Assembly (NCBI RefSeq): GCF_026262505.1
Contig: NC_067207.1
Coordinates: 19,684,082 to 19,748,081, forward strand
Source of the DNA: Trichomonas vaginalis G3
Lineage: Eukaryota; Parabasalia; Trichomonadida; Trichomonadidae
DNA length: 64,000 nucleotides
Direction of reading: 5' to 3'
Of this stretch, positions 12,475 to 22,105 are shown one piece after another (the first letter of the stretch is position 1; every line of letters begins with the position of its first letter). Position numbers and translations under genes: made by a program. Under the pieces are notes generated by a model, which worked only from the letters and a program-made list of their open reading frames with translations, was not told the origin of the DNA and made no database searches.

Positions 12475-12619
12475 TTTTTTCGTATATAAGACTAAGAGTA
12501 GCAAAGAATCTGACGAAGAAAAGAGCGAAAGTGAAAGTGACTCAGTAGAAGAGTTTAGACCAAGAAAGAGGAAAAATGCACAGATTTCATCTTTTGCCGC
12601 TCCTTCAGATGATAATTGA
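12458..12619 (+). pseudogene. 3' end of a broken gene (acidic Ser/Glu-rich tail)
   Basis: An open frame without ATG runs from the last hairpin of the cluster to a TGA at 12617-12619. It reads as a Lys/Ser start, then the acidic run ESDEEKSESESDSVEEF, then PRKRK and a polar end. An acidic Ser/Glu tract followed by a basic nuclear-localisation-like KRK is typical of real protein C-termini and unlikely by chance here. The 5' part of the gene is absent, apparently replaced by the hairpin cluster. A chance open frame is the alternative. Confidence 0.35.
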
Positions 12620-12786
12620 TTTTATTTTTTAAAATAAATTAAATATCATGTTTTTTATATTTGTCATTTACATCTTGAGTCTTTTATCAGAGATCTTTTT
12701 TTGTATTTTCAAACAGTGAAAAAGATATAGTATGCTATATTCACGTTTAATCGTATAAAATGAAGAACTGTTTGATAACCCATTAA

Positions 12787-13173
12787 TTATCGAAAACATC
12801 GAAAAATTGAGATTAAGATAGGGCTGTACAAAATCGAGAAAAACATTGCCGTGCGGTAATATAGGGTCAAAAAAATCGCGCCTCGGCGGCTCCGCCGCCT
12901 CGGCACTATTAAGTGCGCATTATATTTAATATGTCCTTCTTTTTTTTCTTTTTTCTTCTTCTTTTCCTTTCCTTCTTCCTCTCCTTCCTCTTCTTTCCTT
13001 CTCCTTCTCTTTTTACAACAACGTCGAAGATCTTCGAATTTGATTGTTGGAAAAGCATCTATTTCAGATAAAGGATGCCTTTCACAGTCAACATACGAGG
13101 GTCCTGGCTGAAACGTTCTTAAAAAGCCTGAGATGGTAATTCTCTGATCACTCATAGCTGGGCAGGTAGTCAT
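12787..13173 (-). CDS. Hypothetical protein with Lys/Glu-rich centre
   Basis: About 128 codons from the ATG at 13173. The first 60 residues look protein-like (mixed composition, a CERHPLSE stretch). The centre (roughly residues 60-85) is a KKRRRRKEEEGEEE-type tract encoded by a polypyrimidine run on the + strand (12934-13014). The C-terminus is hydrophobic and basic. No domain recognised. The charged tract comes from simple-sequence DNA, so the frame may be fortuitous. Confidence 0.2.
   Translation of the reverse strand: MTTCPAMSDQRITISGFLRTFQPGPSYVDCERHPLSEIDAFPTIKFEDLRRCCKKRRRRKEEEGEEEGKEKKKKKEKKEGHIKYNAHLIVPRRRSRRGAIFLTLYYRTAMFFSILYSPILISIFRCFR
12934..13014. repeat. Polypyrimidine (C/T) tract
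   Basis: About 80 bases made almost only of C and T on the + strand, interrupted by few purines. It is simple-sequence DNA capable of triplex formation and encodes the Lys/Glu tract of the overlapping - strand frame. Confidence 0.85.
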
Positions 13174-13236
13174 TGCTGACAATACCTGTCTTTATGCATG
13201 CACGCTTTCATGTATATGGGTTTACACTATCAATTC

Positions 13237-13770
13237 GCAAAGTTGTTCCGAATTCTTCCAAAATGGAAGGACCCGAAACAACTTTGCTTGTTAACGATAC
13301 AGACGCATTACTTTGCATTGATACTGTGCTGAGTTGTGTAGAAAGTTTGATTAGAGTTGTTTTGTTCTGGTATCTCTCATCTTCTGATGAGAGAAATCAA
13401 AGCAACACAACTCTAATGAGTTTTTTTCACTCATTTGTATGTAGGTTTTTAGTTCGATTGGAGCTGCTTCATAATGAGATCTCCATCAATTGATGAGGGA
13501 GATCATAACAAAGCAGCTCTAATGTATATGCTCGTATTAACCGGGTTGTAATGCGTTGTAACGTCAGCTTGTAGTTCGTTTGGGGCCACTTCACATTGAG
13601 ATGAGAAGAAATGATTAAAGGACTCTGAAAGGCTTTGGCCGTTGATGTTGTAATCGCATTACTTGGAACTAGCTGGATGCTAAGTTGTGTAGAATGTTCG
13701 ATTAGAGCTGTTTTGATATGATTTTTCTCATCATAAGATTGGAGGAATCATAGCAAAACAACTCTAATGG
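13237..13770. repeat. Second hairpin cluster, three related plus one distinct
   Basis: Hairpins are visible at 13237-13287 (arms gcaaagttgtt / aacaactttgc), 13350-13417 (arms attagagttgt / acaactctaat, with a long imperfect stem around ctctcatc/gatgagag), 13457-13524 (gagctgctt / aagcagctc) and 13700-13769 (attagagctgttttg / caaaacaactctaat). The last three share the pattern of a tagagYtg.. arm closing with ..caRctcta. Two are preceded by the related leaders gagttgtgtagaaagtttg and aagttgtgtagaatgttcg. So this is a tandemly duplicated hairpin unit of about 100-250 bp. Stems have internal mismatches, unlike the near-perfect array at 54.7 kb. Confidence 0.7.
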
Positions 13771-13870
13771 GTTTACCATCATCTACTTGTATGTAGATGT
13801 TTGGGAAATTGTCTTGTTAATCGATTTTCGAGATGACTTTCAAATGCTATAATCAAATGACAAACAAGTC

Positions 13871-14750
13871 TAAGATTTCTCGACAATACATCAAATCATG
13901 ATGTTTGTAAGTGCGATGAGATTAGAGTTTTTGAAGGAATGACAAGAGAAGTAGGGAAGCTCGGCATTCACCGAGCAAATTAAAAATTAACGTATGGATT
14001 AAATTTTAAGAGGAATTCAATTTTAATTACGGGTTGTTCAAATATTGATTAATATAAATTTATTAATAAGAATAAACAATTTTTGTTTTTGAATTTATTC
14101 AATTTATAGCTTTACATATAGTTTCAAAATTGTACAACTATGATTATTTCAACAAAAAATATCTTACTTTTTCACTTCACTTTCACCCTCACTTTTTCCG
14201 TAATTCAAATTTCAACATTATGTATTTTAATTCCTTATAGTATTTTTAACATAATTAATCAAATAATAATTGGAAGTTCTGAACTCACTTTTTCCGTAAT
14301 TCAAAATCAAAAATATGAATAATATATCTATTTATTATATACTAATGCTATTTTCAACTAGAAGTGAGGTACGGTAATCTTACGGATTCCCGTAACTCAA
14401 TTTTACGGAAAAAGTGCAGTAAACTACTCAATTTACGGAAAAAGTGTCGTAAACTATTGATGTGGCGGTAAAATCACGGTAATTCACGGAAAGCTATATG
14501 CGAAAATTTGAAATTATACAAAATCGAGCGAAACACTTTTAAATAGGTTGTTCTCGTATTTCAAATACTATTCCCAGATTTATTGTCGTCAGAATATTTC
14601 CAAATTTTTGCCGATTTACAAAAAATGATTTACAAAGCATATTTTTTAATCTAAAAAATTCCTAAAAAAAGGAACCGGTGTGCGGAAACCTCGGTAAATT
14701 ACCGCGGTTCCCGTTGGGACTGCCATAGATTAAGAAAGAAATCTACACAA
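13871..14750. other. Non-coding stretch with inverted tttttccgtaa motifs
   Basis: No convincing gene. The motif cactttttccgtaattcaa occurs twice on the + strand (about 14187-14206 and 14286-14305). Its reverse form, tcaattttacggaaaaagtg and a close variant, occurs twice further right (about 14398-14447). Further ttacgg/ccgtaa words follow to about 14715. The layout is that of a short inverted-repeat or MITE-like sequence, not identified. Confidence 0.5.
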
Positions 14751-14948
14751 ATGACAAATAGAAAATCAATTGATGAATTCCTGATTCAAACTCTTTCCGA
14801 TATCAAAAATTTGGAGAATGAAAAACGCAGAAATAAGATAATTAAAGATCCTGATTATTTTGTTACTTCAACTGACGAAGGGACCGTTGACAAAAGTAAA
14901 CATAGAAACAAAAACGATTATTCTCGTGAGTATATTATTTGTGAATAA
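14751..14948 (+). CDS. Short hypothetical frame, possibly a gene remnant
   Basis: 65 codons starting with ATG and ending 78 bases before the left TTAA of the transposon. The product is highly charged (KNLENEKRRNKIIKDPD) and helical, with no recognised family. It may be the remaining 5' part of a host gene disrupted by the neighbouring insertion, or a chance frame. Confidence 0.2.
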   Translation: MTNRKSIDEFLIQTLSDIKNLENEKRRNKIIKDPDYFVTSTDEGTVDKSKHRNKNDYSREYIICE

Positions 14949-15467
14949 TTTTAGTAAGTTAAAGCAGTGTGTTGCAATTAGTGTAAGTGAATGTTGAATA
15001 CAATTTTTTGAAAGCATTGATGATTTTAAGGATGGGCACTCATAGGCTCCTGACAGCATAAAAATGTTATTATCTCACAATATAAAAGGAATCATAGGAA
15101 TCTACAACTATATCTATATTGTTGGAAGAATTCTTAATGTATCATGCATATAAGTTATATCAATAACTCCATTATGTTATATGATTGTAATCATATTTTC
15201 GTTTCATGTTCAAAAACATTAAAATCATACTAACTATATGAGTATTATATTTAGGAAGCTGATATATAGATATGATAACATGCTAGGTTTTGTGATTAAG
15301 AATATATACTTATCTTTTAGAAAATAATACTTTTATAAAAAATTATATCTTATATAATCTAAAAATTTTGGACAATTAAAAAACATTAATTAAAAATAGA
15401 AGGTGAAAGTGTTTATTCAAAGAAGGTGCAAGATTATGATGTTTTGAGGGTGAAATAAATTTAATAA

Positions 15468-16742
15468 TTATTTATGTGATTTAACAGTAATACGATCATC
15501 GGTAGCTTGAAGACCTCTCTTTATAGCTCTTAATGCCGCAAACTTTTTTTGAACTTGCTTTGAATTTTTGAATGCTTTGATTAAATCTTTTGTTGTATCA
15601 TACATTCTGAAATATCTGTTCATCATTTCTGGCATTGTTGGTAAATTTAACCTGTATCTTATTGCTACAATCGTTTCAAACATACTTTCATTGAAATGCA
15701 ATATTGTGACTGCCATCCTAATTGGCCAAGAAGCATGCCAATTAATATTTTTATTAGCAAGCATTGCTTTGATATGGTTTATCGATTCAACTACTTGAGT
15801 TGAATGAATCTTTTTTACCATATCAAAGATTTTTACGGTATCTTCGAGGAATTTTTTAAGTGTTTTTATAGCAGTTTTATTTTTTGCATATTTCCATGGT
15901 TTAATCATCTTGCATTTTTCAGGATCTGGACAAAATTTATGATTTCCGGCATAATGTTTAGCGGAATTCAACCATAAAAACTTCTTTGTTTTAATTGACA
16001 TATGTGTGTCATTGAGAAGTTGCCTAAGCCAACGCAATAAATTCTTTGAAATGCTAGATAAGATTCTGAATTCTGGCAGTTTGAGCTTTTTCTGTATATT
16101 GTTAAGAAAATGTCCAGGATCTCTGTATTCTCTGATACCTTTGAACGTATTTTTGATTGTAGAAACAATTTTGACATCGCCATCATGCACAAAAAAATTT
16201 ACACGTTTTTCATTATTCCAACGCTTCAGCATTCTTTTTAAGCCTTCAAATTCCATTTCATTTGATTTTCCGTTGAAATTACCTTTGAAATTTTTAAAAG
16301 ATTTAGATATCACTTCCCAATCTACAATTTTTTTGAGTTTCTCTTCTACAAATTGTACATAGCAAAACATTGCATTTCTTCTCTGACTCCAAGAACCGTC
16401 AAACAAAAGTCCCGAACATTTTCTCATTCGAGATTTCCAATAATTAACAGATTCTCTGGCAACTTCTATGATAACACGACCAACCTTTTCTTGGACTCGA
16501 TGAAATGTAGCTTCTGACGGAACTTTGATGTTATTCAGCATGAATTGAAATTCTGATTGGCAAAATGTAGCGCCGCTCAATAATACAGATAGCACAAATT
16601 CAACAGTGTTGACGACATATGGCTCTACCCTATTTTTCGCGCTTTGAACTAAGTTCTTTATACGCTTTGCAACTGCTTTTGTTCGCCGCGGCATGAAAAA
16701 TGAAGAATAACTTGACGGTTTCTTGAACAAATGGTCGCACAT
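15468..16742 (-). CDS. DDE transposase, Kolobok/Mutator-like
   Basis: 424 residues, the only gene of the element. A basic N-terminus (PRRTKAVAKRIKNL) precedes a helical region. The likely catalytic core follows. A first aspartate lies in LLFDGSWSQRRNA (about residue 114), a form very like the DGSW/DGTW start of Mutator-type transposase domains. A second is in VHDGDVKIV (about residue 187), followed by RDPGHFLNN. A candidate acidic third residue is in QVVESINHIKA (about residue 318). These assignments rest on motif resemblance. The frame is intact over its whole length, so the copy may be recent. It starts at the ATG at 16742, about ten bases after a TCACA initiator. TTAA ends support Kolobok over Mutator, whose target duplications are longer. 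Confidence 0.65.
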   Translation of the reverse strand: MCDHLFKKPSSYSSFFMPRRTKAVAKRIKNLVQSAKNRVEPYVVNTVEFVLSVLLSGATFCQSEFQFMLNNIKVPSEATFHRVQEKVGRVIIEVARESVNYWKSRMRKCSGLLFDGSWSQRRNAMFCYVQFVEEKLKKIVDWEVISKSFKNFKGNFNGKSNEMEFEGLKRMLKRWNNEKRVNFFVHDGDVKIVSTIKNTFKGIREYRDPGHFLNNIQKKLKLPEFRILSSISKNLLRWLRQLLNDTHMSIKTKKFLWLNSAKHYAGNHKFCPDPEKCKMIKPWKYAKNKTAIKTLKKFLEDTVKIFDMVKKIHSTQVVESINHIKAMLANKNINWHASWPIRMAVTILHFNESMFETIVAIRYRLNLPTMPEMMNRYFRMYDTTKDLIKAFKNSKQVQKKFAALRAIKRGLQATDDRITVKSHK

Positions 16743-16750
16743 TCAAATAT

Positions 16751-16755
16751 TGTGA
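16751..16755 (-). promoter_or_regulatory. TCACA initiator before the transposase
   Basis: Read on the - strand, TCACA lies about 10 bases before the ATG at 16742. It fits the trichomonad initiator TCA(C/T)(T/A), where the A is the usual transcription start. Confidence 0.45.
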
Positions 16756-17476
16756 TGTACGATCAGGATAAAAGAATGTTGTTGCCGTGAATTTAGAAAA
16801 TAGCAAAATTTCAATTTACGCAATCGAGATATAACTTGATCGTTTGAGCGATAACCATGGCACCCATAGTATTAATGAAAGTACTCATACTTACAATTAT
16901 TTTCTCCCATAGGAATATTGTTCAATATACTTCACCTATAGAGGAAATCTCGAAATAAAATCGAATTTTTTCAAAAATTACAAAAATCAATTTTTTACAA
17001 AGATGTTCGAAAAATAACATTATATACGCATCAAATCAAAGCATTATATGGAGCATTATAATTCTATATATGATTGTCCATCTTGCTGTTGTGCTATTTT
17101 TTTTAAACAATAATTTCATTGTTGAAATTAAATTTGCAATTTCAGTAAAAATTGCGACCCATCATTTTGAATATAATTGAATTAATACATTTATTGTAAG
17201 AATATTATATACCAAATATTAGACTTCCACATGAATCCTGGTATGATATTATAAGTATTGCAAAATTAGAAAAAAATATGCTCATGATATACTAAAATTC
17301 ATGTTTCAAGGTTAACTTATAAATAAAATAAGTTCGAGAAATGCATCACTAAATATTTGAGCTTGTGCACTATAATGCTATATAACAGTCTTCACTGTTT
17401 TTAATATATTGACTTTGCTAGACTTGATTTTTTTCAGCACCCTAATGAGTGCCCATCCTTAACTATGTTTATTTAT

Positions 17477-18391
17477 TCATAGAAGAATGAAAAATATAAA
17501 GGGAAACGAATTGGTTAGATTAAAATATGAAGGACATATCTTTATTGAGCACTTCATAAATTTATATATGCCCAATGTACCAATTGTAATATTATCAAGT
17601 GCAATTTCATTAAAATCTGGTAAATTTTGTGAATTTCCATCATTTAAATCAATAAATTTTATCGATTTATGCTGAAGCAATACATAGATGTTGGTGTATA
17701 TGTATTTAATTGCTGAACTATTAATATTTGATGATTCAAAATTAGTTGCTGGATCTGAAAAAAATAATGAACCTGTATCATTCTTAAATCTATATATAAC
17801 AATAGAGTTAAGCACTGGAGTACGCATGGCAAGGCCACCACCTATTTTGGTGATAGATTGTGGGAAAACCAGTTGCTCTAAATAGACTAAGTCAACAAAT
17901 GAATTAGGTGATATCGTTTTTATTCCAAATGGAACGCTATAAATTTTATCAAGTTTGCCGCTTGGATAAAATATCAAATTTGTTTGAGATTTATCGAAAA
18001 GAACACCTTCAATACCTGAATAATGTATGCATTCTGGATCTACTATAAATTCCTCTAAGCTTGGAGAAAAATCAAAGCTAAATTGAGAACTTAAATTTAT
18101 TAAATTTTTGGGAATTCGAAATTTTCTAACAAGAGTATTGGCAAATATGTTATTTCCAATACTTGTAACACTATCTGGGATTTCAAGGTACTCAAGATTT
18201 AAGTATCCGTTGAAAGCATTATCTGCCGTACTTGTAACATCTCCAATAACAATAATTGATACTGCATCTTTATGTAATGTTTGTTTTGTGAGAGTACCTG
18301 ATGCTTCAATAATCCATTCTTTGGTTTTATCATTCCAACTCAAACTCGAAAAACTAAAATTTAAAAAATCTGATCCGAAAAAATCTGACAA
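17477..18391 (-). CDS. BspA-like leucine-rich-repeat protein, copy 1
   Basis: About 304 codons. Residues 25-200 carry BspA-type repeats (LEYLEIPDSVTSIGNNIF, LEQLVFPQSITKIG). A GVLFDKSQTNLIFYPSGK segment is typical of trichomonad BspA-like proteins. The C-terminus is hydrophobic (NSFPFIFFILL), which could anchor the protein or be buried. The family is large in trichomonads and many members are surface or secreted proteins implicated in host or microbe contact. I see no in-frame ATG at the 5' end: the earliest start-like codon is TTG at 18391, and the frame stays open for about 100 bases upstream. An ATG at 18399 is in another frame and soon stops. The gene is therefore either a pseudogene at its 5' end, or uses an unusual start. 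It begins 15 bases after the transposon end. Confidence 0.75.
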   Translation of the reverse strand: MSDFFGSDFLNFSFSSLSWNDKTKEWIIEASGTLTKQTLHKDAVSIIVIGDVTSTADNAFNGYLNLEYLEIPDSVTSIGNNIFANTLVRKFRIPKNLINLSSQFSFDFSPSLEEFIVDPECIHYSGIEGVLFDKSQTNLIFYPSGKLDKIYSVPFGIKTISPNSFVDLVYLEQLVFPQSITKIGGGLAMRTPVLNSIVIYRFKNDTGSLFFSDPATNFESSNINSSAIKYIYTNIYVLLQHKSIKFIDLNDGNSQNLPDFNEIALDNITIGTLGIYKFMKCSIKICPSYFNLTNSFPFIFFILL

Positions 18392-18549
18392 AATACATCG
18401 AGTAAATATTTTTAGTACAATAGATAAGTAAGAATATCTTTTGAAAAGATTCTTTTCTGGTATTTTTCAAATTCAAAGATGTGAAAAATATTGAATATGA
18501 TATGTATAATTCTCTTTTGTTATCAGCGTATATCTATTCGTGTGTTTAT

Positions 18550-18771
18550 TTATAATAAAAAGAAAATAATTAATGGAGTTGAATTTAATAGACTAAAATA
18601 TGAATGGCAAATAGCTGATGAGCACTTGATAAATTTATATATGCCTAATGTATCAATTATAATGTTATCAAGTAAGTTTTGTGAATTTCCAATACTTAAA
18701 TCAATAATCTTTACTGACTTATGCTGGAACATCACGTAAGTATCAGTTCTAATATAATAGCAAAGAGCCAT
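18550..18771 (-). pseudogene. 3' fragment of a BspA-like gene
   Basis: About 70 codons match the last part of both flanking BspA-like copies: TDTYVMFQHKSVKIIDL, GNSQNL, IIIDTLGIYKFIKCSSA and a hydrophobic end. There is no repeat domain upstream, so only the 3' end of a third copy remains. It lies between the two longer copies in the same orientation, as expected for unequal exchange or truncating deletion within a tandem family. Confidence 0.7.
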
Positions 18772-18980
18772 AGAGTAGACACTTAAACAAAAAGTAATTA
18801 TCTTGATATCTTTTCTCTTAATGTTTTTGAAATTTCATATCAGTAATTCAAACATAATTACGAGCTATTACAATATATATTGTACATTCCACTTAGATAA
18901 ACTCTTGTCACTTTATCTGAATGAAAAATGTAAGATTGGCAGATTTCGGACCGATTCTTTAAAATGGAATATATGTTTAG

Positions 18981-19874
18981 TCATTTTAAAATAAAAATCA
19001 TTAATGGTATTAGATGAGAAAGATTAAAATATGTACACCGATTCATTGTTGCGCATTTCCTAAATTTATATACACCTAATGAATCAATAGTAATGTTATC
19101 AAACTCAAAATCATTAAAGTCGGATAAGATTTGTGAATTTCCGCTTCCTACATCCATAAATCTTACGGATTTACGTTGAAACATTACATACATATCTGTA
19201 TTAACATATTTAATTGCTGAACTATTAATAGTTGATAAATCAAAATTAGTTTTTGATTCTGAAAAAGTTAATGTGCTTGTTCCGTTCTTATATCTATAAA
19301 TAACGATATATTTCATGATTGATGTTCTTACTACAAAGCGGCCGCCTATTGTAGTAATAGATTGAGGAATTATCAATTGCTCTAAATGAACTAAATCTGC
19401 AAATGCGCCGGTTGAGATTATTTTAGTTCCAAATGGAATACTATAAGTTCTTTCAAGCTTGCCACTCGGATAAAATATCAAATTTGTTTTTTCTTTGTTA
19501 AAAAGAACTCCGTCAATACTTGTGTAATGAAGACACCCAGGATCAGTTATGAACTCTTCTAAGCTAGGAGAATAGTCTAAGCTATTTGAAGTGCTTAATT
19601 TAACTAAATTATTCGGTATCCGAAATTTTTTAATGCGAGTATAGGAAAAGATATTATTTCCGAATTCGGTAACACTGTCTGGAAATTCAAGATATTGAAG
19701 ATTTGAATATCCATTGAAAGCATTGTCGTCAATACTTGTAACTGCGCCAATTACAACAATTGAAACAGCATCTTCATGTAATGTTTGCTTTGGAAGTGCA
19801 CCTGAGGATTGAATAATCCATTCCTTTGTATTATTATTCCAACTCAGCTCCGAAGAGCGAAAATTTCGGAAATT
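18981..19874 (-). pseudogene. BspA-like leucine-rich-repeat gene, copy 2, start lost
   Basis: The frame is open without interruption from a TGA at 19875-19877 down to 18981, about 297 codons. It aligns throughout with copy 1: SWNNNTKEWII, AVSIVVIGAV, YLEFPDSVTEFGNNIF, YSPSLEEFI, TNLIFYPSGKL, LEQLIIPQSITTIGG, then SSAIKYVNTDMYVMFQ and a hydrophobic C-terminus. No ATG stands at the expected 5' end. The nearest upstream ATG (about 19878) is in another frame. Repeats and C-terminal block are otherwise well kept, so loss of function is recent, or the start lies elsewhere. Confidence 0.7.
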
Positions 19875-19877
19875 TCA

Positions 19878-20501
19878 TAATGTTCTCAAAAAATTTGGTC
19901 GATGTATTTTGTCAAAAAAAATTGAATGACACAATTGATGTATAAAGTGTGAAGAAGAATGACATAAAAAGCTCATCTAACTATACCATTGATATTAAAT
20001 GTTTGGCCATTATAACAAATATCAGAAGCTCGAATTGATATCTTGAAATTTGATCTATTTTTTATTTTGCTAGATCAATAGGGGCTTTTGTATCATGACA
20101 TTCAAACAGCATATTGATGATGCTAGTTCAGTACAATTTCAGTAAAATAATATTCATATAGTTCGTTTATTCAAAATTCAAAACATAACATTTAAATAAA
20201 TATCAAAATTACTATTTTAAGTTGAAGGAACATATTATTTGTCAAAATGAGACTTTGGATTAATTTGTCCCTAAATATTCTTTGTTGCTTATCTGTGAAT
20301 GCTTGAATCAGATTTGTCTGATCATTTACATATTTTAATGCTCGTATTTGAGTCATAATTAATTAATAAAAAATAAAATATTAATCAAATTAAAATTGAG
20401 CATAATGTATAAGAAACAGCAATGCCTTTTGTGTAAATATTACTGTTGTTATTGGTATCTAGAGATGATTTGCCGAAAATTAAATAAATAAAATTATTTT
20501 C
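19878..20501. other. Intergenic, AT-rich
   Basis: Nothing recognised between the BspA-like copy and the 3' end of the WD40 gene. Confidence 0.6.
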
Positions 20502-21905
20502 TCAAATTTCCCAGAGTTGAACTGATTGATTAACGTTTCCTGCTATAACCATGTTTTCTGCGCATGTCAAAGCAGCTATCTTTGCATTTCCAGCCGGAGA
20601 TCTGAAATTTTGTTTTCCATTTTTGTCGAAAATTGTGAAACTGTTATCATCAGATGTTACGCAAATCATTTTTCCACATGGAGATACGGCCATTGTCCTT
20701 CCAAGATCCCTTCCAAGGTCGATGTCAAAAACGGTTTCGGTTCCAATTTTTCTGACATCGAAACACTTCAAAAATCCTTCTCCTCCAATTGTATAAACTT
20801 CGTATCCGAATATTGGTAAGCAGAGCATGAGTATCTTCTGGTCATGAGCCTTTTCCTTGTAAGTGACTTTACCTTGCCTCGTATCGAACAGAGCCAAAGT
20901 TCCATCATTGCAACCGCAAAAAACAATTTCATCCAAAGATGAAGCGATGGAGTTAGTAAGGAAAGGTGTTGGTACTGTATTCAAATATTGTCTTGTCATG
21001 TCCAATACTTTCAATGTCCTGTCACTGGATGACGCAACAACGAATCTGCCAGAAAAATCTAAATCTAAGAAATCTGTCTTAGAAGGTATTTGAAATGGCT
21101 GCGATAAAGTGGATGTATAAAAGTCATATTTCCATATCAGACCACTGTCGCATGAAATTAGACAATAAGGATCATTTGGATGCATTTTTATCGTATTTGG
21201 AGTGGCCGCTGTCTTGTAAACGCTAGGAGTAGTGACATCTCTGAAGTTTACAAGTGTCAAATTACCTTCATTTGAGCCAGAAACCAAAGTTTGGGAATCA
21301 AATCCAATTGAAAGACAAGTAAGTTGGAAATTTGACTGTTTCTTGCACATTTGGAATGTATGCAATAGATGTGGATTCATTTCAGTATCGTTTTGATTTA
21401 TTAAATTAGTATATTCTGTTTGAAGTTGAGATAATTGTTCATTTGCATATTGAACTTCTTTATACTTTATTGGAACTTGTGTTGTAATACGGTCTATGTC
21501 AGCAAGATGACTAAAGCAGTCATCATTTTGAAGATTTTTATTTTGTATTTCAATATGTTCAAGGAATTTTTTGTTGGATTCTATCTGTTCTTTGATGCTA
21601 TCATTTTCCTTCTTTCTGTCAGCGATCTCTTTATTTTCTGCGTTCAAAGTTGTTCTCATTTGATTTAAACAAAAGGTTCTATGATCAATTGTAACATTAA
21701 CATCGCTAATCATGTGTTGTAGACCAATATATTGATTCATTAATTCGATTTTTTCGGTATCATTTTTATTAATTTTTGATAAATTTGAAAAATTCTCTTT
21801 GTAGTCAAATAGTTGCTGCTGAAGTTGATAGATATCAGTTTTCTTTTTCTGGTTCTGCTCTTTTAATGCCGTCAATTTGTTCTTTAGCTGTTGCAGATCA
21901 TCCAT
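20502..21905 (-). CDS. Coiled-coil/WD40 protein, ATG16-like
   Basis: 467 residues from the ATG at 21905. Residues 1-165 are a long coiled coil (LQQLKNKLTALKEQNQKKK and similar heptads). Residues about 190-467 form a WD40 propeller, with blade endings such as LVNFRDV, LKVLDMT, LALFDTRQG, LKCFDVRK and a final VQLWEI. This order and length match ATG16/ATG16L, the autophagy factor whose coiled coil dimerises and binds ATG5-ATG12 to direct ATG8 lipidation. Other coiled-coil/WD40 proteins share the layout, and an N-terminal ATG5-binding helix is not obvious, so the name is tentative. It is a host gene by codon use, with no introns seen. Confidence 0.6.
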   Translation of the reverse strand: MDDLQQLKNKLTALKEQNQKKKTDIYQLQQQLFDYKENFSNLSKINKNDTEKIELMNQYIGLQHMISDVNVTIDHRTFCLNQMRTTLNAENKEIADRKKENDSIKEQIESNKKFLEHIEIQNKNLQNDDCFSHLADIDRITTQVPIKYKEVQYANEQLSQLQTEYTNLINQNDTEMNPHLLHTFQMCKKQSNFQLTCLSIGFDSQTLVSGSNEGNLTLVNFRDVTTPSVYKTAATPNTIKMHPNDPYCLISCDSGLIWKYDFYTSTLSQPFQIPSKTDFLDLDFSGRFVVASSSDRTLKVLDMTRQYLNTVPTPFLTNSIASSLDEIVFCGCNDGTLALFDTRQGKVTYKEKAHDQKILMLCLPIFGYEVYTIGGEGFLKCFDVRKIGTETVFDIDLGRDLGRTMAVSPCGKMICVTSDDNSFTIFDKNGKQNFRSPAGNAKIAALTCAENMVIAGNVNQSVQLWEI

Positions 21906-22105
21906 CAAAACTTCAACTAAGAACTAATAATCGATTTACTTAAAAATTCATTTGCTTCAAATACATGAAGTGTTCTTTTCGATCGCCGTAACAGGAGTTG
22001 AAATAACAAAGAAAAAATAAATAATCTTGTTTTAAAATACATAAAAACTAGGTAACAATTTAAACAAACAGAACAAAAAAAAACAAATACAAACAATGGG
22101 AGCTC

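Larger units (their letters stand above)
15026..17462. mobile_element. Kolobok-like DNA transposon with TTAA target duplication
   Basis: The ends are inverted copies of ttaaggatgggcactcat: left TTAA at 15026-15029 followed by ggatgggcactcat, right atgagtgcccatcc followed by TTAA at 17459-17462. Beyond the perfect part the ends keep weaker similarity (aggctcctga against agggtgctga). TTAA duplications are typical of the Kolobok and piggyBac superfamilies. The internal gene is of the DDE type seen in Kolobok/Mutator relatives. The element is about 2.43 kb, has one gene on the - strand, and looks structurally complete. Confidence 0.8.

Noticed and set aside
15568-16362. + strand frames opposite the transposase
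   Set aside because: Shadows of the transposase gene, without initiator or family similarity.
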